A stretch of 32,013 bases of DNA from Legionella sp. (GTDB taxonomy: Bacteria; Pseudomonadota; Gammaproteobacteria; Legionellales; Legionellaceae): positions 1 to 32,013 of the forward strand of contig JAUXYG010000099.1 in assembly GCA_030694525.1 (NCBI GenBank). The letters are read 5' to 3'. Under the pieces are notes generated by a model that searched no databases, was not told the origin of the DNA, and worked only from the letters and a program-made list of their open reading frames with translations. The position numbers were made by a program, and so were the translations under genes. Of this stretch, positions 17,133 to 26,920 are shown piece by piece. Every line of letters begins with the position of its first letter. The first letter of the stretch is position 1.

Positions 17133-18191
17133 ATGCAAAAAATATTATTTATTGATCGCGATGGCACCTTGATTGAAGAGCCATTTGATTTTCAGGTTAA
17201 CTCTCTAGATAAAATTAAACTGACTCCGGGAGTAATTCCGGCATTGGTGCAATTAAAAAGAGCCGGATTCACTTTAATTATGGTGACCAATCAGGACGGT
17301 TTGGGAACTCCTGCTTTTCCTGAAGAAGAATTTGCCATATGTCATGAGTTTATCCTCGATCTTTTTTCATCTCAAGGCATCTTGTTTGATGAAATTTTCA
17401 TCTGTCCTCACCTGCCAGAAGATCGATGCGACTGTCGCAAACCCAAAACAGGTCTTTTAAATGACTTTATCCAAAAAACACCTTTTGCCAAATCACTATC
17501 CTGGGTTATAGGTGATAGAGAAAGTGACCAACAGTTAGCAGAAAATTTAGGCGTTAACTTTCTTGCCATATCTGGTCAGCAAAATTGGCAACACAATGCA
17601 GAAGTTATTCTAAACTCAAAAAGAACAAGTACTATAAAACGAACTACTAAAGAAACTGCAATTGAATTAACCATTACTTTAGACAGTGACACAACCAGTA
17701 TGATTAATACTCCCCTGCCCTTTTTTACCCACATGTTAGAACAAGTGGCAAAGCATGGCGGGTTTGATATGCAATTAGACGTAACGGGTGACATGGAAGT
17801 AGATGATCATCATTTAATTGAAGACACCGCCATTGCTTTAGGGACTGCTTTAAAATCTGCTCTTGGAGATAAATGGGGAATAAATCGGTACGGTTTTACC
17901 TTACCGATGGATGAATCCTTAGCCTCTATAGCTATTGATTTAAGTGGACGTGGTTATTGTGAATTTAATGGCTCGTTCACCCGGGAATTTGTCGGGGGAA
18001 TGGCTACAGAAATGGTTCCTCATTTCTTTAAATCACTTGCCAGTGCAATGGAAGCAACCCTTCACCTCAATGTGACCGGTACCAATCACCACCACATGAT
18101 TGAGGCCTGTTTCAAATCGTTAGGTCGCGCCTTAAAACAGGCAGTTACTCAAACAAGTAATAGCCTACCCTCAACCAAGGGATTATTATGA
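17133..18191 (+). CDS. hisB: Bifunctional histidinol-phosphatase / imidazoleglycerol-phosphate dehydratase
   Basis: Carries two steps of the pathway in one 352-residue chain. The N-terminal HAD-type phosphatase (about 1-160) has the nucleophile motif FIDRDGTL with Asp8 and Asp10, and a zinc site from Cys91, His93, Cys99 and Cys101 in [11 protein letters not shown]. The C-terminal dehydratase (about 166-352) has the two metal-binding His clusters, [14 protein letters not shown] (about 224) and [17 protein letters not shown] near the end. The fusion is the enterobacterial-type arrangement; many other bacteria keep the two separate. AGGAAAAG precedes the ATG. Its stop overlaps hisH by four bases. 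Confidence 0.97.
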   Translation: MQKILFIDRDGTLIEEPFDFQVNSLDKIKLTPGVIPALVQLKRAGFTLIMVTNQDGLGTPAFPEEEFAICHEFILDLFSSQGILFDEIFICPHLPEDRCDCRKPKTGLLNDFIQKTPFAKSLSWVIGDRESDQQLAENLGVNFLAISGQQNWQHNAEVILNSKRTSTIKRTTKETAIELTITLDSDTTSMINTPLPFFTHMLEQVAKHGGFDMQLDVTGDMEVDDHHLIEDTAIALGTALKSALGDKWGINRYGFTLPMDESLASIAIDLSGRGYCEFNGSFTREFVGGMATEMVPHFFKSLASAMEATLHLNVTGTNHHHMIEACFKSLGRALKQAVTQTSNSLPSTKGLL

Positions 18192-18787
18192 TTGCCATAA
18201 TCGATGTAAGCGGTACCAATCTCACTTCATTAGTGAATGCCATAAATCGCCTTGGGTTTAAAGGCATACTTACTCATGATGTAGATCAACTCCAAACTGC
18301 AAGTCATGTCATTTTACCGGGAGTGGGTACCGCTCGCTATGGAATGGACTCTCTGCGTAGTCATAATCTGATTGATGTCATTAAAACATTAAAACAACCT
18401 CTTTTGGGTATTTGCCTGGGGATGCAATTATTACTGGATTACAGTGAAGAAGATGGTGTTGCATGTCTGGGATTAATTCCCGGAACAGCGACACACCTGC
18501 CGTCCGATAAAGATCATCCAGTGCCGCATATGGGATGGAATAAATTGCAATGGAGTAAACGCAATGTACTCCAAAATGGTTTAAGTTCTGAGGATTATGT
18601 CTATTTCGTGCATAGCTATGCATTAACTCAATCAGACCATACTTTGGCTCGTTGCGACTACAGTCAATCCTTTGCAGCCATTATAAATAAAGATAATTTT
18701 TACGGCATGCAATTTCATCCTGAAAAATCGGCACGATCAGGCATGACATTACTTAAAAATTTTTTAACCCTGGAGTCATTATGTTAA
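18188..18787 (+). CDS. hisH: Imidazole glycerol phosphate synthase, glutaminase subunit
   Basis: Class-I glutamine amidotransferase that feeds ammonia to HisF. The 199 residues contain the nucleophile elbow [10 protein letters not shown] (Cys76) and the His177/Glu179 pair in QFHPEKS, completing the triad. The [13 protein letters not shown] oxyanion/substrate region is present near residue 41. Start overlaps hisB (ATGA), and its 3' end overlaps hisA by seven bases; its partner hisF is one gene further on. Complete and of normal length. Confidence 0.97.
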   Translation: MIAIIDVSGTNLTSLVNAINRLGFKGILTHDVDQLQTASHVILPGVGTARYGMDSLRSHNLIDVIKTLKQPLLGICLGMQLLLDYSEEDGVACLGLIPGTATHLPSDKDHPVPHMGWNKLQWSKRNVLQNGLSSEDYVYFVHSYALTQSDHTLARCDYSQSFAAIINKDNFYGMQFHPEKSARSGMTLLKNFLTLESLC

Positions 18788-19524
18788 TTATCCCTGCAAT
18801 TGATTTACAAGACGGACGCTGTGTGCGCCTGGAACAAGGTCAATTTAACAAGGTAACAGTATTTGGTGACTCACCAATAGAGAAAGCCTCTTATTTTGCC
18901 CAAGCAGGTGCCAAACGAATACACATCGTTGATTTAGATGGAGCGAAAACAGGCTCCATGCAGCAATTACCCTTGATTACTGCCATGCAAAATGGAGTGG
19001 AGGTCCAAGCTGGTGGGGGGATACGAACCTTTGAAGAGGCTCAAAAATGTATTGATGCAGGAATTTCTCGTATTGTGTTGGGCAGTATCGCCATAATAGA
19101 TAAACCCTTGACCAAAAAAATTATCACGACACTTGGTGCTGAGCGCATAGTGCTAGCCATTGATGTCCAGTTAGTAAATCAAATACCCATACCTTCGGTT
19201 CATGGCTGGCAAACCACCAGTGACACTTCTTTATGGGATGTGGTTTCTTATTATCAGGAGTTAGGTATCAGCGATATTTTATGCACCGATATAGCCTGTG
19301 ATGGGATGATGGGAGGACCTAATTTGGTATTATATGCTGAAGCAGTAGCGCGTTTCCCCCAATTATTCTGGCAAGCATCCGGAGGAATTCGCAATCAAAT
19401 GGATATTGAGCGGTTAAAAACGATAGGAATTAAAGCGGCCATTTTGGGATTAACCCTTTACCAGGGTGAATTTGATTTACCAAAATATCTGGCAGAAGAA
19501 CAAGAAACGGAGTTGTTATGTTAA
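18781..19524 (+). CDS. hisA: ProFAR isomerase (phosphoribosylformimino-AICAR-P isomerase)
   Basis: TIM-barrel isomerase (Amadori rearrangement) of the fourth pathway step. 247 residues. The catalytic aspartates are the expected Asp8 in [14 protein letters not shown] and Asp128 in IVLAIDVQ. Phosphate-binding loops of the two half-barrels are visible as [11 protein letters not shown] (about 78) and [14 protein letters not shown] (about 200). Its ATG lies in the hisH end behind CTGGAG, and its stop overlaps hisF by seven bases. Confidence 0.97.
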   Translation: MLIIPAIDLQDGRCVRLEQGQFNKVTVFGDSPIEKASYFAQAGAKRIHIVDLDGAKTGSMQQLPLITAMQNGVEVQAGGGIRTFEEAQKCIDAGISRIVLGSIAIIDKPLTKKIITTLGAERIVLAIDVQLVNQIPIPSVHGWQTTSDTSLWDVVSYYQELGISDILCTDIACDGMMGGPNLVLYAEAVARFPQLFWQASGGIRNQMDIERLKTIGIKAAILGLTLYQGEFDLPKYLAEEQETELLC

Positions 19525-20285
19525 CCAAACGAGTAATTCCATGTCTTGATGTACGTGATAATCAAGTGGTTAAAGGAGTACAATTTCGCAATCACAGAAT
19601 AATAGGTGATATTCTACCTTTAGCCAGATATTACTCAGAATCAGGAGCAGACGAGCTGATTTTCTATGATATCACTGCCAGTAGCGAAGAGCGCTCGGTT
19701 TGTCCTGATTGGGTAAATCAAATTGCTGCAACTATAAATATTCCTTTTACAGTTGCAGGTGGAATCAGCTCTGTGGCTAAGGCTAAATTAGTATTGCAGT
19801 CGGGAGCCGACAAAGTGTCAATCAACAGTCCCGCTTTGTTAAATCCTAATTTAATCAATGAATTAAGTTCCATTTATGGTAAACAATGCGTGGTTGTTGG
19901 TATTGACAGCCAATGGATTGATGATGATTATTACGTGTATCAATATACGGGTTGTGAATCCACCTGCATCAATTCGAAGCGTAAAACACGGGAGTGGATT
20001 AAAGAGGTTCAAGAACGTGGTGCTGGTGAGATTGTACTGAATTGCATGCAGGCAGATGGGGTTCGCTCCGGATTTGATTTAGTTCAGCTCCAAGAAATGC
20101 GCGCATTATGTCATGTTCCGTTAATCGCTTCTGGAGGCGCCGGAAATAGTCATGATTTTACTGAGGTATTTCTTAGAACACAGGTTAGTGGCGCACTTGC
20201 GGCAAGTATCTTTCATGATAAAGTAGCGTCCATTCTTGAGGTGAAAACTGCTTTAAAAGCAAAAAAAATAGAGGTAAGAATATGA
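19518..20285 (+). CDS. hisF: Imidazole glycerol phosphate synthase, cyclase subunit
   Basis: TIM-barrel synthase that uses ammonia from HisH to form imidazole glycerol phosphate and AICAR, the link back to purine synthesis. 255 residues with the paired catalytic Asp11 ([14 protein letters not shown]) and Asp129 (VVVGIDSQW), plus the half-barrel phosphate loops [12 protein letters not shown] and [15 protein letters not shown] lies seven bases before the ATG. Overlap with hisA (seven bases) and hisI (four bases) indicates tight coupling. Confidence 0.97.
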   Translation: MLTKRVIPCLDVRDNQVVKGVQFRNHRIIGDILPLARYYSESGADELIFYDITASSEERSVCPDWVNQIAATINIPFTVAGGISSVAKAKLVLQSGADKVSINSPALLNPNLINELSSIYGKQCVVVGIDSQWIDDDYYVYQYTGCESTCINSKRKTREWIKEVQERGAGEIVLNCMQADGVRSGFDLVQLQEMRALCHVPLIASGGAGNSHDFTEVFLRTQVSGALAASIFHDKVASILEVKTALKAKKIEVRI

Positions 20286-20905
20286 GCGATATTGCGGTTG
20301 ACTCTTTAGATTGGGAAAAGATGAGTGGTTTACTTCCCGTAATTGTGCAACATGTTCAAACAGGGCAGGTTCTGATGTTAGGTTATATGAATCAGGAAGC
20401 GTTAATTGCCACATTAACTTCTGGTCAACTTAATTTATACAGCCGCAGTCGTCAGCGTTTATGGCGCAAAGGAGAAACCTCTGGTAATACGATGGCAATC
20501 GTTCACCTGAGCGCGGACTGTGATAACGACAGCCTATTAGCTCAGGTGTTACCAAAAGGGCCTGCATGTCACTTAGGATTTACCAGTTGCTATCAACCTT
20601 CTTTAACGAGTGCGCTGGGTTTTTTAGATGAGTTAATGGAGTTGATTCATGAGCGTGCTCAGGGAAATCCTGAAACAAGTTACACCGCACAACTTCTGGC
20701 CTCAGGGGTAAATCGTTGTGCGCAAAAGGTAGGTGAGGAAGCAACTGAAACGGTAATAGCTGCAGTGAGTGATAATCTGGATGAACTGATTAATGAGAGT
20801 GCTGATTTGGTGTTTCATTTGCTGGTTTTATTGAAATCTTGTGAATTGAGTTTTTATGAGGTGATTGAGTGTTTACGAAATCGGGATAGGCGGGTGCATA
20901 CTTAG
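20282..20905 (+). CDS. hisI: Bifunctional phosphoribosyl-AMP cyclohydrolase / phosphoribosyl-ATP pyrophosphatase
   Basis: Steps two and three of histidine synthesis in one 207-residue protein (HisIE). The cyclohydrolase domain (about 1-110) has [30 protein letters not shown] and zinc ligands Cys80, Cys96 and Cys103 ([19 protein letters not shown]). The C-terminal pyrophosphohydrolase domain (about 115-207) has [17 protein letters not shown] and [17 protein letters not shown], the MazG-like Glu/Asp metal site. GAGG precedes its ATG. As last gene it is followed by a palindromic repeat at 20941 that may end the transcript. Confidence 0.97.
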   Translation: MSDIAVDSLDWEKMSGLLPVIVQHVQTGQVLMLGYMNQEALIATLTSGQLNLYSRSRQRLWRKGETSGNTMAIVHLSADCDNDSLLAQVLPKGPACHLGFTSCYQPSLTSALGFLDELMELIHERAQGNPETSYTAQLLASGVNRCAQKVGEEATETVIAAVSDNLDELINESADLVFHLLVLLKSCELSFYEVIECLRNRDRRVHT

Positions 20906-20918
20906 TGTCGATAGAGTC

Positions 20919-20963
20919 ACCCTCATCCGCCCTTCGGGCACCTTCTCCCATAATGGGAGAAGG
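20919..20963. repeat. Palindromic repeat (CCTTCTCCC family), possible his terminator
   Basis: CACCCTCATCCGCCCTTCGG, then the near-perfect palindrome CCTTCTCCCAT/ATGGGAGAAGG (20941-20963), with 11-bp arms around one base. The same element appears reversed at the right end of the array at 25455-25630. It lies 35 bases after hisI between convergent genes and would form a stable hairpin in either transcript. A following AATCTTTAAAA gives only a weak U-run. Confidence 0.75.
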
Positions 20964-21018
20964 AATCTTTAAAATAGTATCATGCCAAAGAAGATGAGCT
21001 TTTAACTATCGTTTTACT

Positions 21019-21117
21019 GTTATACCCACGAAAGTATGCAACTAACTCTCGCTCAAGGTCATCCTGATGATGAAAGCCAAATCTTTTACAATGTCATGCC
21101 CACGAAGGTGGGCAACC
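21019..21117. repeat. Two diverged copies of a GTCATGCCC-type hairpin repeat
   Basis: The second copy (about 21092-21117) has a perfect 7-bp stem TGCCCAC/GTGGGCA around GAAG (21097-21114). The first (about 21019-21043) matches it at roughly 19 of 25 positions but its stem is broken. The copies are about 74 bases apart. The remaining spacer up to 21230 has no gene, RNA or further clear structure that I can see. Confidence 0.6.
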
Positions 21118-21230
21118 ATTTCTCACTTGGCACAAACCAAGAGCAATGCACCTCAACTTACCCACCTTCAGGTTATTTGAATAGTTACATCATGAATTCC
21201 AATTCCTTATATTGAAAGAGAATAAACTCT

Positions 21231-22403
21231 CTAAACCACAGCTACCAAAACCGCCGTCAAATAATTCCCCTCAGGAAAAGAAGACAAGGTCGGATGGCAA
21301 CTAGCCGGCCCATAAATTCCTATTATCCGTGCCTGCTTCCCAATCACCGCAGCCTGAGCACTAACCAGAGAACAAAATTCTGCTGATGAAAGAGCTGATG
21401 AGCAATTACAGGTCATTAATAACGAACCTTTTTTCATATGTTTAAACACTTCACGATGTAAAAACCGATAATAATTTTTTGCTTTTTGTAAATGCTGTTG
21501 CGAAGGTACTAATTTAGGGGGATCCAAAATCACCAGATCATAATCGCCAGCGCGGGTTAAGTAATCGCGTGCATCGGCCTCAATAAATTCAATATTAGTC
21601 AATCCATTTAAAGTAGCATTATGAGTTGCCTGCGAAATTGCCTGTGCTGAACTATCCACAGCGGTAACATGCAAGGCTCCCGCTTTAGCAGCATGCAAAG
21701 CAAAACCACCGGTATAAGTGTACAAATCAAGAACTTTTTTCCCTGCTGCTAATTGAGCAATTCGATGATGATTTTCGCGTTGATCCAAAAACAAACCCGT
21801 TTTTTGTGCATGGGCAAATTCTACTTGATAGATGATACCCTCCTCTAAAACCTGAGTGCTTTGATGCGTCGGTTGAGCCTCTACTTGTTTCCAACCATCT
21901 TGACCTAATGATTTGGTTTGCGAAAGCCAAATCATTTCATCCGCAGGCAATAATTCCCGTAACACTTCAAGAATGATCGATTTATTCAATTCAACCCAAT
22001 ATGCAGAACTCGAAATCACACACGTTTGATTAAATCGATCAATGGTTAAGCCAGATAATCCATCTGCTTCACTATTAAAAAGACGATAGGCCGTAGTTTG
22101 CTCATTTGGAAGGTTAAGACAACTGCGGATTTCAATTGCCTGATTCAAGCGGTGCCTGATAATAGCCTGATAATTAGTTAAATTACCCTCTTCACTACTT
22201 AATGCAAGGACTCGCACTCGATAGAGTGAATGCTCGTTATAGGCACCGATTCCAATAATGGTTCCTTCTTCATTACAGATATCCACTAACTGACCTGTAA
22301 TCAATTGACCCTGATGACGCGCTATTGCTTTGGGAAAAATCCAGGGATGGCCTCTTAATACAGTATTTTGTTTTGCAGCCAGTAAAATAACTTTCGTGTT
22401 CAT
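21231..22403 (-). CDS. rlmI: Class I rRNA methyltransferase, RlmI-like (23S rRNA m5C1962)
   Basis: A 390-residue SAM-dependent RNA methyltransferase. The N-terminal PUA-type RNA-binding domain (about 1-75) contains LRGHPWIFPKAI and GQLVDICNEEG. A central EEHVD-like domain follows. The Rossmann fold has VLDLYTYTGGFALHAAKAGA (SAM motif I), VTAVDSSAQAI, and the motif IV region LVILDPPKLVPS. TCNCSS supplies the likely catalytic Cys. This is the layout and length of E. coli RlmI (396 residues), which makes m5C1962 in 23S rRNA. The family also has RlmI paralogues of unknown target, so target-site specificity is inferred. It stands alone, convergent to the his operon and divergent from the next gene. 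Confidence 0.88.
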   Translation of the reverse strand: MNTKVILLAAKQNTVLRGHPWIFPKAIARHQGQLITGQLVDICNEEGTIIGIGAYNEHSLYRVRVLALSSEEGNLTNYQAIIRHRLNQAIEIRSCLNLPNEQTTAYRLFNSEADGLSGLTIDRFNQTCVISSSAYWVELNKSIILEVLRELLPADEMIWLSQTKSLGQDGWKQVEAQPTHQSTQVLEEGIIYQVEFAHAQKTGLFLDQRENHHRIAQLAAGKKVLDLYTYTGGFALHAAKAGALHVTAVDSSAQAISQATHNATLNGLTNIEFIEADARDYLTRAGDYDLVILDPPKLVPSQQHLQKAKNYYRFLHREVFKHMKKGSLLMTCNCSSALSSAEFCSLVSAQAAVIGKQARIIGIYGPASCHPTLSSFPEGNYLTAVLVAVV

Positions 22404-22480
22404 TTTCTATTTCCCAAAGACTAAAAGTCGGCTAATCTACACCATAGGACGATACACCTGCAATGGTAGTAAGGGCAATT

Positions 22481-23437
22481 ATGCGACAATTAATAAAAAT
22501 CATAGTCATTTTTGTTTCCATCACAAACTTTTGTAATCTGGCTTATGCGGAGCCATGGTTTACGGGACCTCTGTTAGCTCCTGCGGGACATACCATCCCC
22601 AAGGGACATACGAACGTTGAACTTTACGCTTTAGATGTTCATACTGATGGTCAATATAATGAAGCTGGAGAATTAATTCGTACCCCTCTTTTCAGAACGT
22701 TTGTTGCCAATCCGGTGTTGACCCATGGATACACAGACTGGTTAGATGTCCAACTGACTCTTCCTTATGCGTTTAGTAGCACCCGAAATGTCCGTTACAA
22801 TAGATTGGGTGATGTGTCCGTCGCATTAGGTTTTCAATTGTATGAGCAAAATGGATCACCAAAACGTATTGATACTCGTGTCTTTGTTCAGGAAACGTTC
22901 CCTACCGGAAAGTATCAGCTCTTAAATCCCCGACTTTTAGGTACTGACTCCACAGGATTAGGAAGTTATCAAACGCTGATCGGTCTGGATTTTCAGTATT
23001 TGAAAGAAATTTATAACTCTCATTACTTGAGAACTCGCCTTATCTTTTCCAGACTGTACGCCTCAGCGGTTAATGTCAGAGGTTTTAGCAGCTATGGAGG
23101 GGCGGAGGATACCGATGGAAGAATACGTCCAGGTTCTGAAAATGGAGTTGATTTGGCTTTTGAATACACACTCACCCAACATTGGGTTGCGGTGATGGAA
23201 GGAACCTACTCCAACGGTAAGGCAACTCGCTTTAACGGCAGGCTGGGGATTGGTAACATCGGAGGCCCCCCCATAAGCATCGGTAGCGGTGACTATAATG
23301 AAACCGCTTTGGCTCCAGCGATTGAATATAATTTTAACAGCAATGTGGGTGTTATCGGTGGTGTATGGTTCCCCGTATCGGGAAAAAACACCTCTCATTA
23401 TAACACCTATATATTAGCGCTAAATGCATATTGGTAA
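22481..23437 (+). CDS. Putative outer-membrane beta-barrel protein
   Basis: The start at 22481 is preceded by AAGGG six bases upstream and yields a clear Sec signal peptide (MRQLIKIIVIFVSITNFCNL, cleavage after AYA/EP); an in-frame ATG 18 bases earlier lacks a ribosome site. The 318-residue protein then shows alternating hydrophobic/polar strands, many aromatic residues at strand ends, and a C-terminal ILALNAYW ending in an aromatic, as expected for a BAM-assembled barrel. It resembles the phenol-degradation MetA-like / transporter outer-membrane group (recollection; substrate unknown). The stop lies 20 bases before kup, so the two may share a transcript. Confidence 0.75.
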   Translation: MRQLIKIIVIFVSITNFCNLAYAEPWFTGPLLAPAGHTIPKGHTNVELYALDVHTDGQYNEAGELIRTPLFRTFVANPVLTHGYTDWLDVQLTLPYAFSSTRNVRYNRLGDVSVALGFQLYEQNGSPKRIDTRVFVQETFPTGKYQLLNPRLLGTDSTGLGSYQTLIGLDFQYLKEIYNSHYLRTRLIFSRLYASAVNVRGFSSYGGAEDTDGRIRPGSENGVDLAFEYTLTQHWVAVMEGTYSNGKATRFNGRLGIGNIGGPPISIGSGDYNETALAPAIEYNFNSNVGVIGGVWFPVSGKNTSHYNTYILALNAYW

Positions 23438-23457
23438 TTTATAAGGCATGGCTTTAA

Positions 23458-25329
23458 ATGGATAACAAAAATAAATTCAGATTAACTCTGGCAGCCTTGG
23501 GAATTGTGTTTGGTGATATTGGAACCAGCCCGTTATATGCCTTAAAAGTCACTTTAGCCAGTTTACCTATTGATCAGTTAAATGTCATGGGGGTTTTATC
23601 TCTAATATTTTGGTCTTTGATAATTATCATTTCATTTAAATATTTGATTATCATATTCAAAGCAGATAACGAAGGAGAAGGTGGTATTTTAGCCTTGCTT
23701 GCATTAATGAAGCATAAAGGCACTAAATATGAGCCTTTATTTTACATGGTAGCCATCTTTGGCGCAGGACTTCTGTTAGGCGATGGAATGTTAACACCGG
23801 CCATCTCCGTAATCAGTGCGGTAGAAGGATTAAGTACTCTCTCGGAGTCCTTCAATCCGTATATTTTACCTGCATCAATCGTTATCTTTTGTGTTTTATT
23901 TGCTATTCAATCTCGCGGCACGTCACGTATTGGTGCCTATTTTGGTCCTATCATTTTAATTTGGTTCAGCACGATAGCTACTTTGGGTTTAATGCAAATA
24001 CTTGCATATCCGGTAGTTTTGGAAGCGGTAAACCCCTATTACGCAATTCGATTTTTATATCATGAGGGTTGGCATGGATACCTGTTATTAGGGGGTATTT
24101 TTCTGGTGGTCACGGGGGGTGAAGCTCTATTTGCCGATATAGGTCATTTTGGTAAAAATCCAATCCGCGCCAGTTGGTTTGCGCTGGTTCTCCCTTGTCT
24201 CTTACTCAGCTATTTTGGGCAGGGAGCCAATTTATTACTTCATCCCGAATCCATTGAAAATCCATTCTTTATGATTGCGCCAAGCTGGTTTTATTTGCCT
24301 TTAATCATTTTGGCAACATTTGCAACAATAATTGCGTCACAAGCGGTCATTTCGGCCACTTTTTCCTTAACCAAACAAGCAGTTTTGCTCAGCCTGTGCC
24401 CCAAAATTCCTATAATTCAAAAATCAAAGGATCATTCGGGACAGATTTATGTGCCCCACATCAATGTCATTTTGTTTATTGGTACCATGCTTTTTGCTTT
24501 GAGTTTTAAAACCTCAGACAATCTGGCTCATGCTTATGGTATCGCAGTGAATGGAGATATGCTGTTGGTTGATTCAATGGTTGCTTATACAGCGCTCGCC
24601 ATTTGGGAATGGTCCAAATTTAGAGTGGCACTTATTTTTGGAATATTTTTAGCAATTGATCTGGCTTTTTTAGGAGCTAATTCCCATAAATTTTTAACAG
24701 GCGGTTGGGTCCCCGTAACTTTTGCCCTTTTTGTTGCGTTCATCATGTACACCTGGCGATTTGGTCTTGAGTATCTCCGTAACAATTTTTATATGAAAAA
24801 AGACGATATAACCAAACTTTTGAAACAACTCGAATATAAAAGTTTTAATCAGTTACCGGGGGTTACGGCGATTTTTATAACCGATGTCTACGATAAAAGT
24901 GGCGGTAGCTTTCTTCATTTTTTAAAGCTAAGCCATTCTATGCCCGAGCATGTTCTAATTGTCGATTACGTTGTCGAAAATATACCCTATGTTCACTATC
25001 GGGACCGCTATGAGACAGAGTCATTAGGACCGAAAATATGTAAATTGACGCTACATTATGGATTTATGGAAACCATTTCCATACCCCGCGCTCTTGAAAA
25101 GGCTTGCTACAAGCATATTCTGCCTTTCCAGCTAAATATAGATCGTGCGACCTATATGGTCGAAATCCCCAATGTGATGGCTTCAAAATCAAGAAAATCA
25201 TTAAACTTTTTCTGGCAGGAAAAAATATTCGCCTTTCTCATGCGTAATTATTCAGCCAATCTTAATATTGAATTTTATAAATTACCCTATAATCGAACAA
25301 TTGCAATTGGTACTTATTTTATAATGTAA
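23458..25329 (+). CDS. kup: Low-affinity potassium uptake protein Kup
   Basis: Proton-coupled K+ importer of the KUP/HAK/KT family in the inner membrane. The 623 residues match E. coli Kup (622). The N-terminus has the family signature LGIVFGDIGTSPLYALK (residues about 14-30), then GEGGILALLALM and GAGLLLGDGMLTPAISVISA. About 12 transmembrane segments follow up to residue 435, then a soluble C-terminal domain (about 440-623). The ATG at 23458 has AAGG about 11 bases upstream, a weak site, consistent with partial reliance on the preceding outer-membrane gene. A small hairpin (ATGAGAA/TTCTCAT, 25389-25409) 60 bases after the stop may help end transcription. Confidence 0.96.
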   Translation: MDNKNKFRLTLAALGIVFGDIGTSPLYALKVTLASLPIDQLNVMGVLSLIFWSLIIIISFKYLIIIFKADNEGEGGILALLALMKHKGTKYEPLFYMVAIFGAGLLLGDGMLTPAISVISAVEGLSTLSESFNPYILPASIVIFCVLFAIQSRGTSRIGAYFGPIILIWFSTIATLGLMQILAYPVVLEAVNPYYAIRFLYHEGWHGYLLLGGIFLVVTGGEALFADIGHFGKNPIRASWFALVLPCLLLSYFGQGANLLLHPESIENPFFMIAPSWFYLPLIILATFATIIASQAVISATFSLTKQAVLLSLCPKIPIIQKSKDHSGQIYVPHINVILFIGTMLFALSFKTSDNLAHAYGIAVNGDMLLVDSMVAYTALAIWEWSKFRVALIFGIFLAIDLAFLGANSHKFLTGGWVPVTFALFVAFIMYTWRFGLEYLRNNFYMKKDDITKLLKQLEYKSFNQLPGVTAIFITDVYDKSGGSFLHFLKLSHSMPEHVLIVDYVVENIPYVHYRDRYETESLGPKICKLTLHYGFMETISIPRALEKACYKHILPFQLNIDRATYMVEIPNVMASKSRKSLNFFWQEKIFAFLMRNYSANLNIEFYKLPYNRTIAIGTYFIM

Positions 25330-25454
25330 TTGGGTTCTACTAGATCCAAATTAAATAGAAATTGAGATCATGGTATAAATTACAGTGAATGAGAATCGCT
25401 CTTTCTCATAATTTATCCATTTATAATCCATTTTCATAATCTCTATATTTTCTC

Positions 25455-25630
25455 CCTTCTCCCTAGGAGAAGGACTGCGTATTTGAACGTTCTTACTCCT
25501 TCTCCCTAGGAGAACACTGGGTATTTGAACGTTCTTACTCCTTCTCCCCTAGGAGAAGGACTGGGTATTTGAACGTTCTTACTCCCTTCTCCCTTGAGGG
25601 AGAAGGGCTGGGGATGAGGGTGAGAGGATT
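25455..25630. repeat. Tandem array of 42-45-bp palindromic units
   Basis: Four units start at 25455, 25498, 25540 and 25585 (periods 43, 42, 45). Each opens with a CCTTCTCC...GGAGAAGG palindrome. The first three are followed by ACTGGGTATTTGAACG-type sequence containing the perfect 8-bp palindrome GAACGTTC and ending TTCTTACTC. The last unit switches to the CCCTTGAGGGAGAAGGGCTG / GGGGATGAGGGTGA version, the reverse of the element at 20919. The rest of the spacer between kup and rdgC (25330-25841) has no gene that I can support. Confidence 0.88.
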
Positions 25631-25841
25631 TACACCGATCCTAATATTAAATATTTTCTAGCCACATCATTCTATTTTAATTTTATATCTCACCTCTAAG
25701 GAGATAATATAAGTTACTGTCGATTTTAAGATACATCTCCCGCTTATCCTCATAATCTTATTTCGAAGCAATTTACATATTCTACATCGCGGGTCTCTTT
25801 ATTTCATGTTAGAATTTTTCATTTATCCAGAGGAAAGAGCT

Positions 25842-26780
25842 ATGTGGTTTAACAATGTGCTTATATACAAATATGAACTGGATGAGGCAGCAGATTTAAA
25901 TGCTTCATTAGCAGATGAAATTCTAAAACCATGCCCTCCGCACGCTCGTTTCATTTATGGATGGTTGCCTGCATTTGGTGATGAAATGGTACATGAAGTA
26001 GCCGGTGCATCCCTTATTTGTATGGGTAAAGAAGAGCGTATTTTGCCGCGTGGTGTCATTAACAAGATGCTCGAAGAACGAATTTTAATGATTGAAAACC
26101 AACACGGTCGAAGCGTAAAACGTGCTGAAAAAGCTCAAATTGCAGAGGATCTGGAATTCGAATTATTGCCTAAGTCATTTTGCGTCCAGAAGCGTTTACC
26201 TGCTATTTTAGATACGGTGAGTAAACGTCTCATAGTTAATGCTTCCAGTAATACCCAGGCCGCACAGCTTACTTCATTATTACGTAAATCTGTTGCAGGA
26301 ATTACTATTGAACCGCTTACTCATGCAGAGAACCTTGCCATTCGTTTTGCTGAATGGATTCATTCCCCAGAAACATTACCGGCTGATTTTCAACTAGCCT
26401 CCGATTGCTTATTATTTGCTTTAGATGATGATAAGAAACGCATTCATTGTAAAGGATATGAACTCCCAGCTGAAGAGATATTGACTTTGCTATCCCAAGG
26501 AATGGCTACCGCCGAAATTTCTATAATCTGGAAAGAACGTATTCAATTTACCCTAACCCATGACTTTACTTTTAAAAAGCTAAAAAGTCTTGATTATCTA
26601 CTCGATGACTTTAGCGAACTAAAACAACTGGATGAAGAATATCAACGACAAGATGCTGCCCTCACTTTATTAACGGGTGAACTAAGGGAATTGACCAACG
26701 ATTTACTTGCAGCACTCACGGTGAAGTCAGAAGAAACTGATATGGTAAATGAAGAGCCAGCAGAAGTACTTGCTGTTTAA
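25842..26780 (+). CDS. rdgC: Recombination-associated protein RdgC
   Basis: DNA-binding ring protein that modulates RecA-mediated recombination and replication restart. I start at the ATG 25842, eight bases after AGAGGAAAG, giving 312 residues beginning MWFNNVLIYKYELDEA (family about 303); an in-frame ATG at 25806 has no ribosome site. RdgC landmarks seen are GWLPAFGDEMVHEVAGASLI, ILPRGVINKMLEER, the Arg/Lys-rich KRAEKAQIAEDLEFELLPKS, and the C-terminal HCKGYELPAEEILTLL plus LTHDFTFKKLKSLDYL. The C-terminal tail beyond about 290 is acidic and somewhat longer than usual. It is monocistronic, convergent with rarA. Confidence 0.94.
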   Translation: MWFNNVLIYKYELDEAADLNASLADEILKPCPPHARFIYGWLPAFGDEMVHEVAGASLICMGKEERILPRGVINKMLEERILMIENQHGRSVKRAEKAQIAEDLEFELLPKSFCVQKRLPAILDTVSKRLIVNASSNTQAAQLTSLLRKSVAGITIEPLTHAENLAIRFAEWIHSPETLPADFQLASDCLLFALDDDKKRIHCKGYELPAEEILTLLSQGMATAEISIIWKERIQFTLTHDFTFKKLKSLDYLLDDFSELKQLDEEYQRQDAALTLLTGELRELTNDLLAALTVKSEETDMVNEEPAEVLAV

Positions 26781-26920
26781 AGGTTAACTTGGCTCCACGT
26801 TATTTTTAATGAATTATAATTACAAAACGTGTATTTCATTTAAGATAAAAACGTCGCCGCGCACTGAGTTATCCTATCATAATTTAGAATGTACAAATAA
26901 TGGTGTTAATTAGTTAATTA

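Noticed and set aside
23063..23398. 111-codon minus-strand frame inside the outer-membrane protein gene
   Set aside because: Antisense shadow with no supporting signal or homology.
23448..23465. Six-codon upstream ORF overlapping the kup start as a regulatory uORF
   Set aside because: The only possible ribosome site is one base from its ATG, and it encodes nothing suggestive.
25455..25630. CRISPR array or iteron origin
   Set aside because: Linkers between palindromes are conserved rather than unique, and there is no replication initiator or cas gene nearby.
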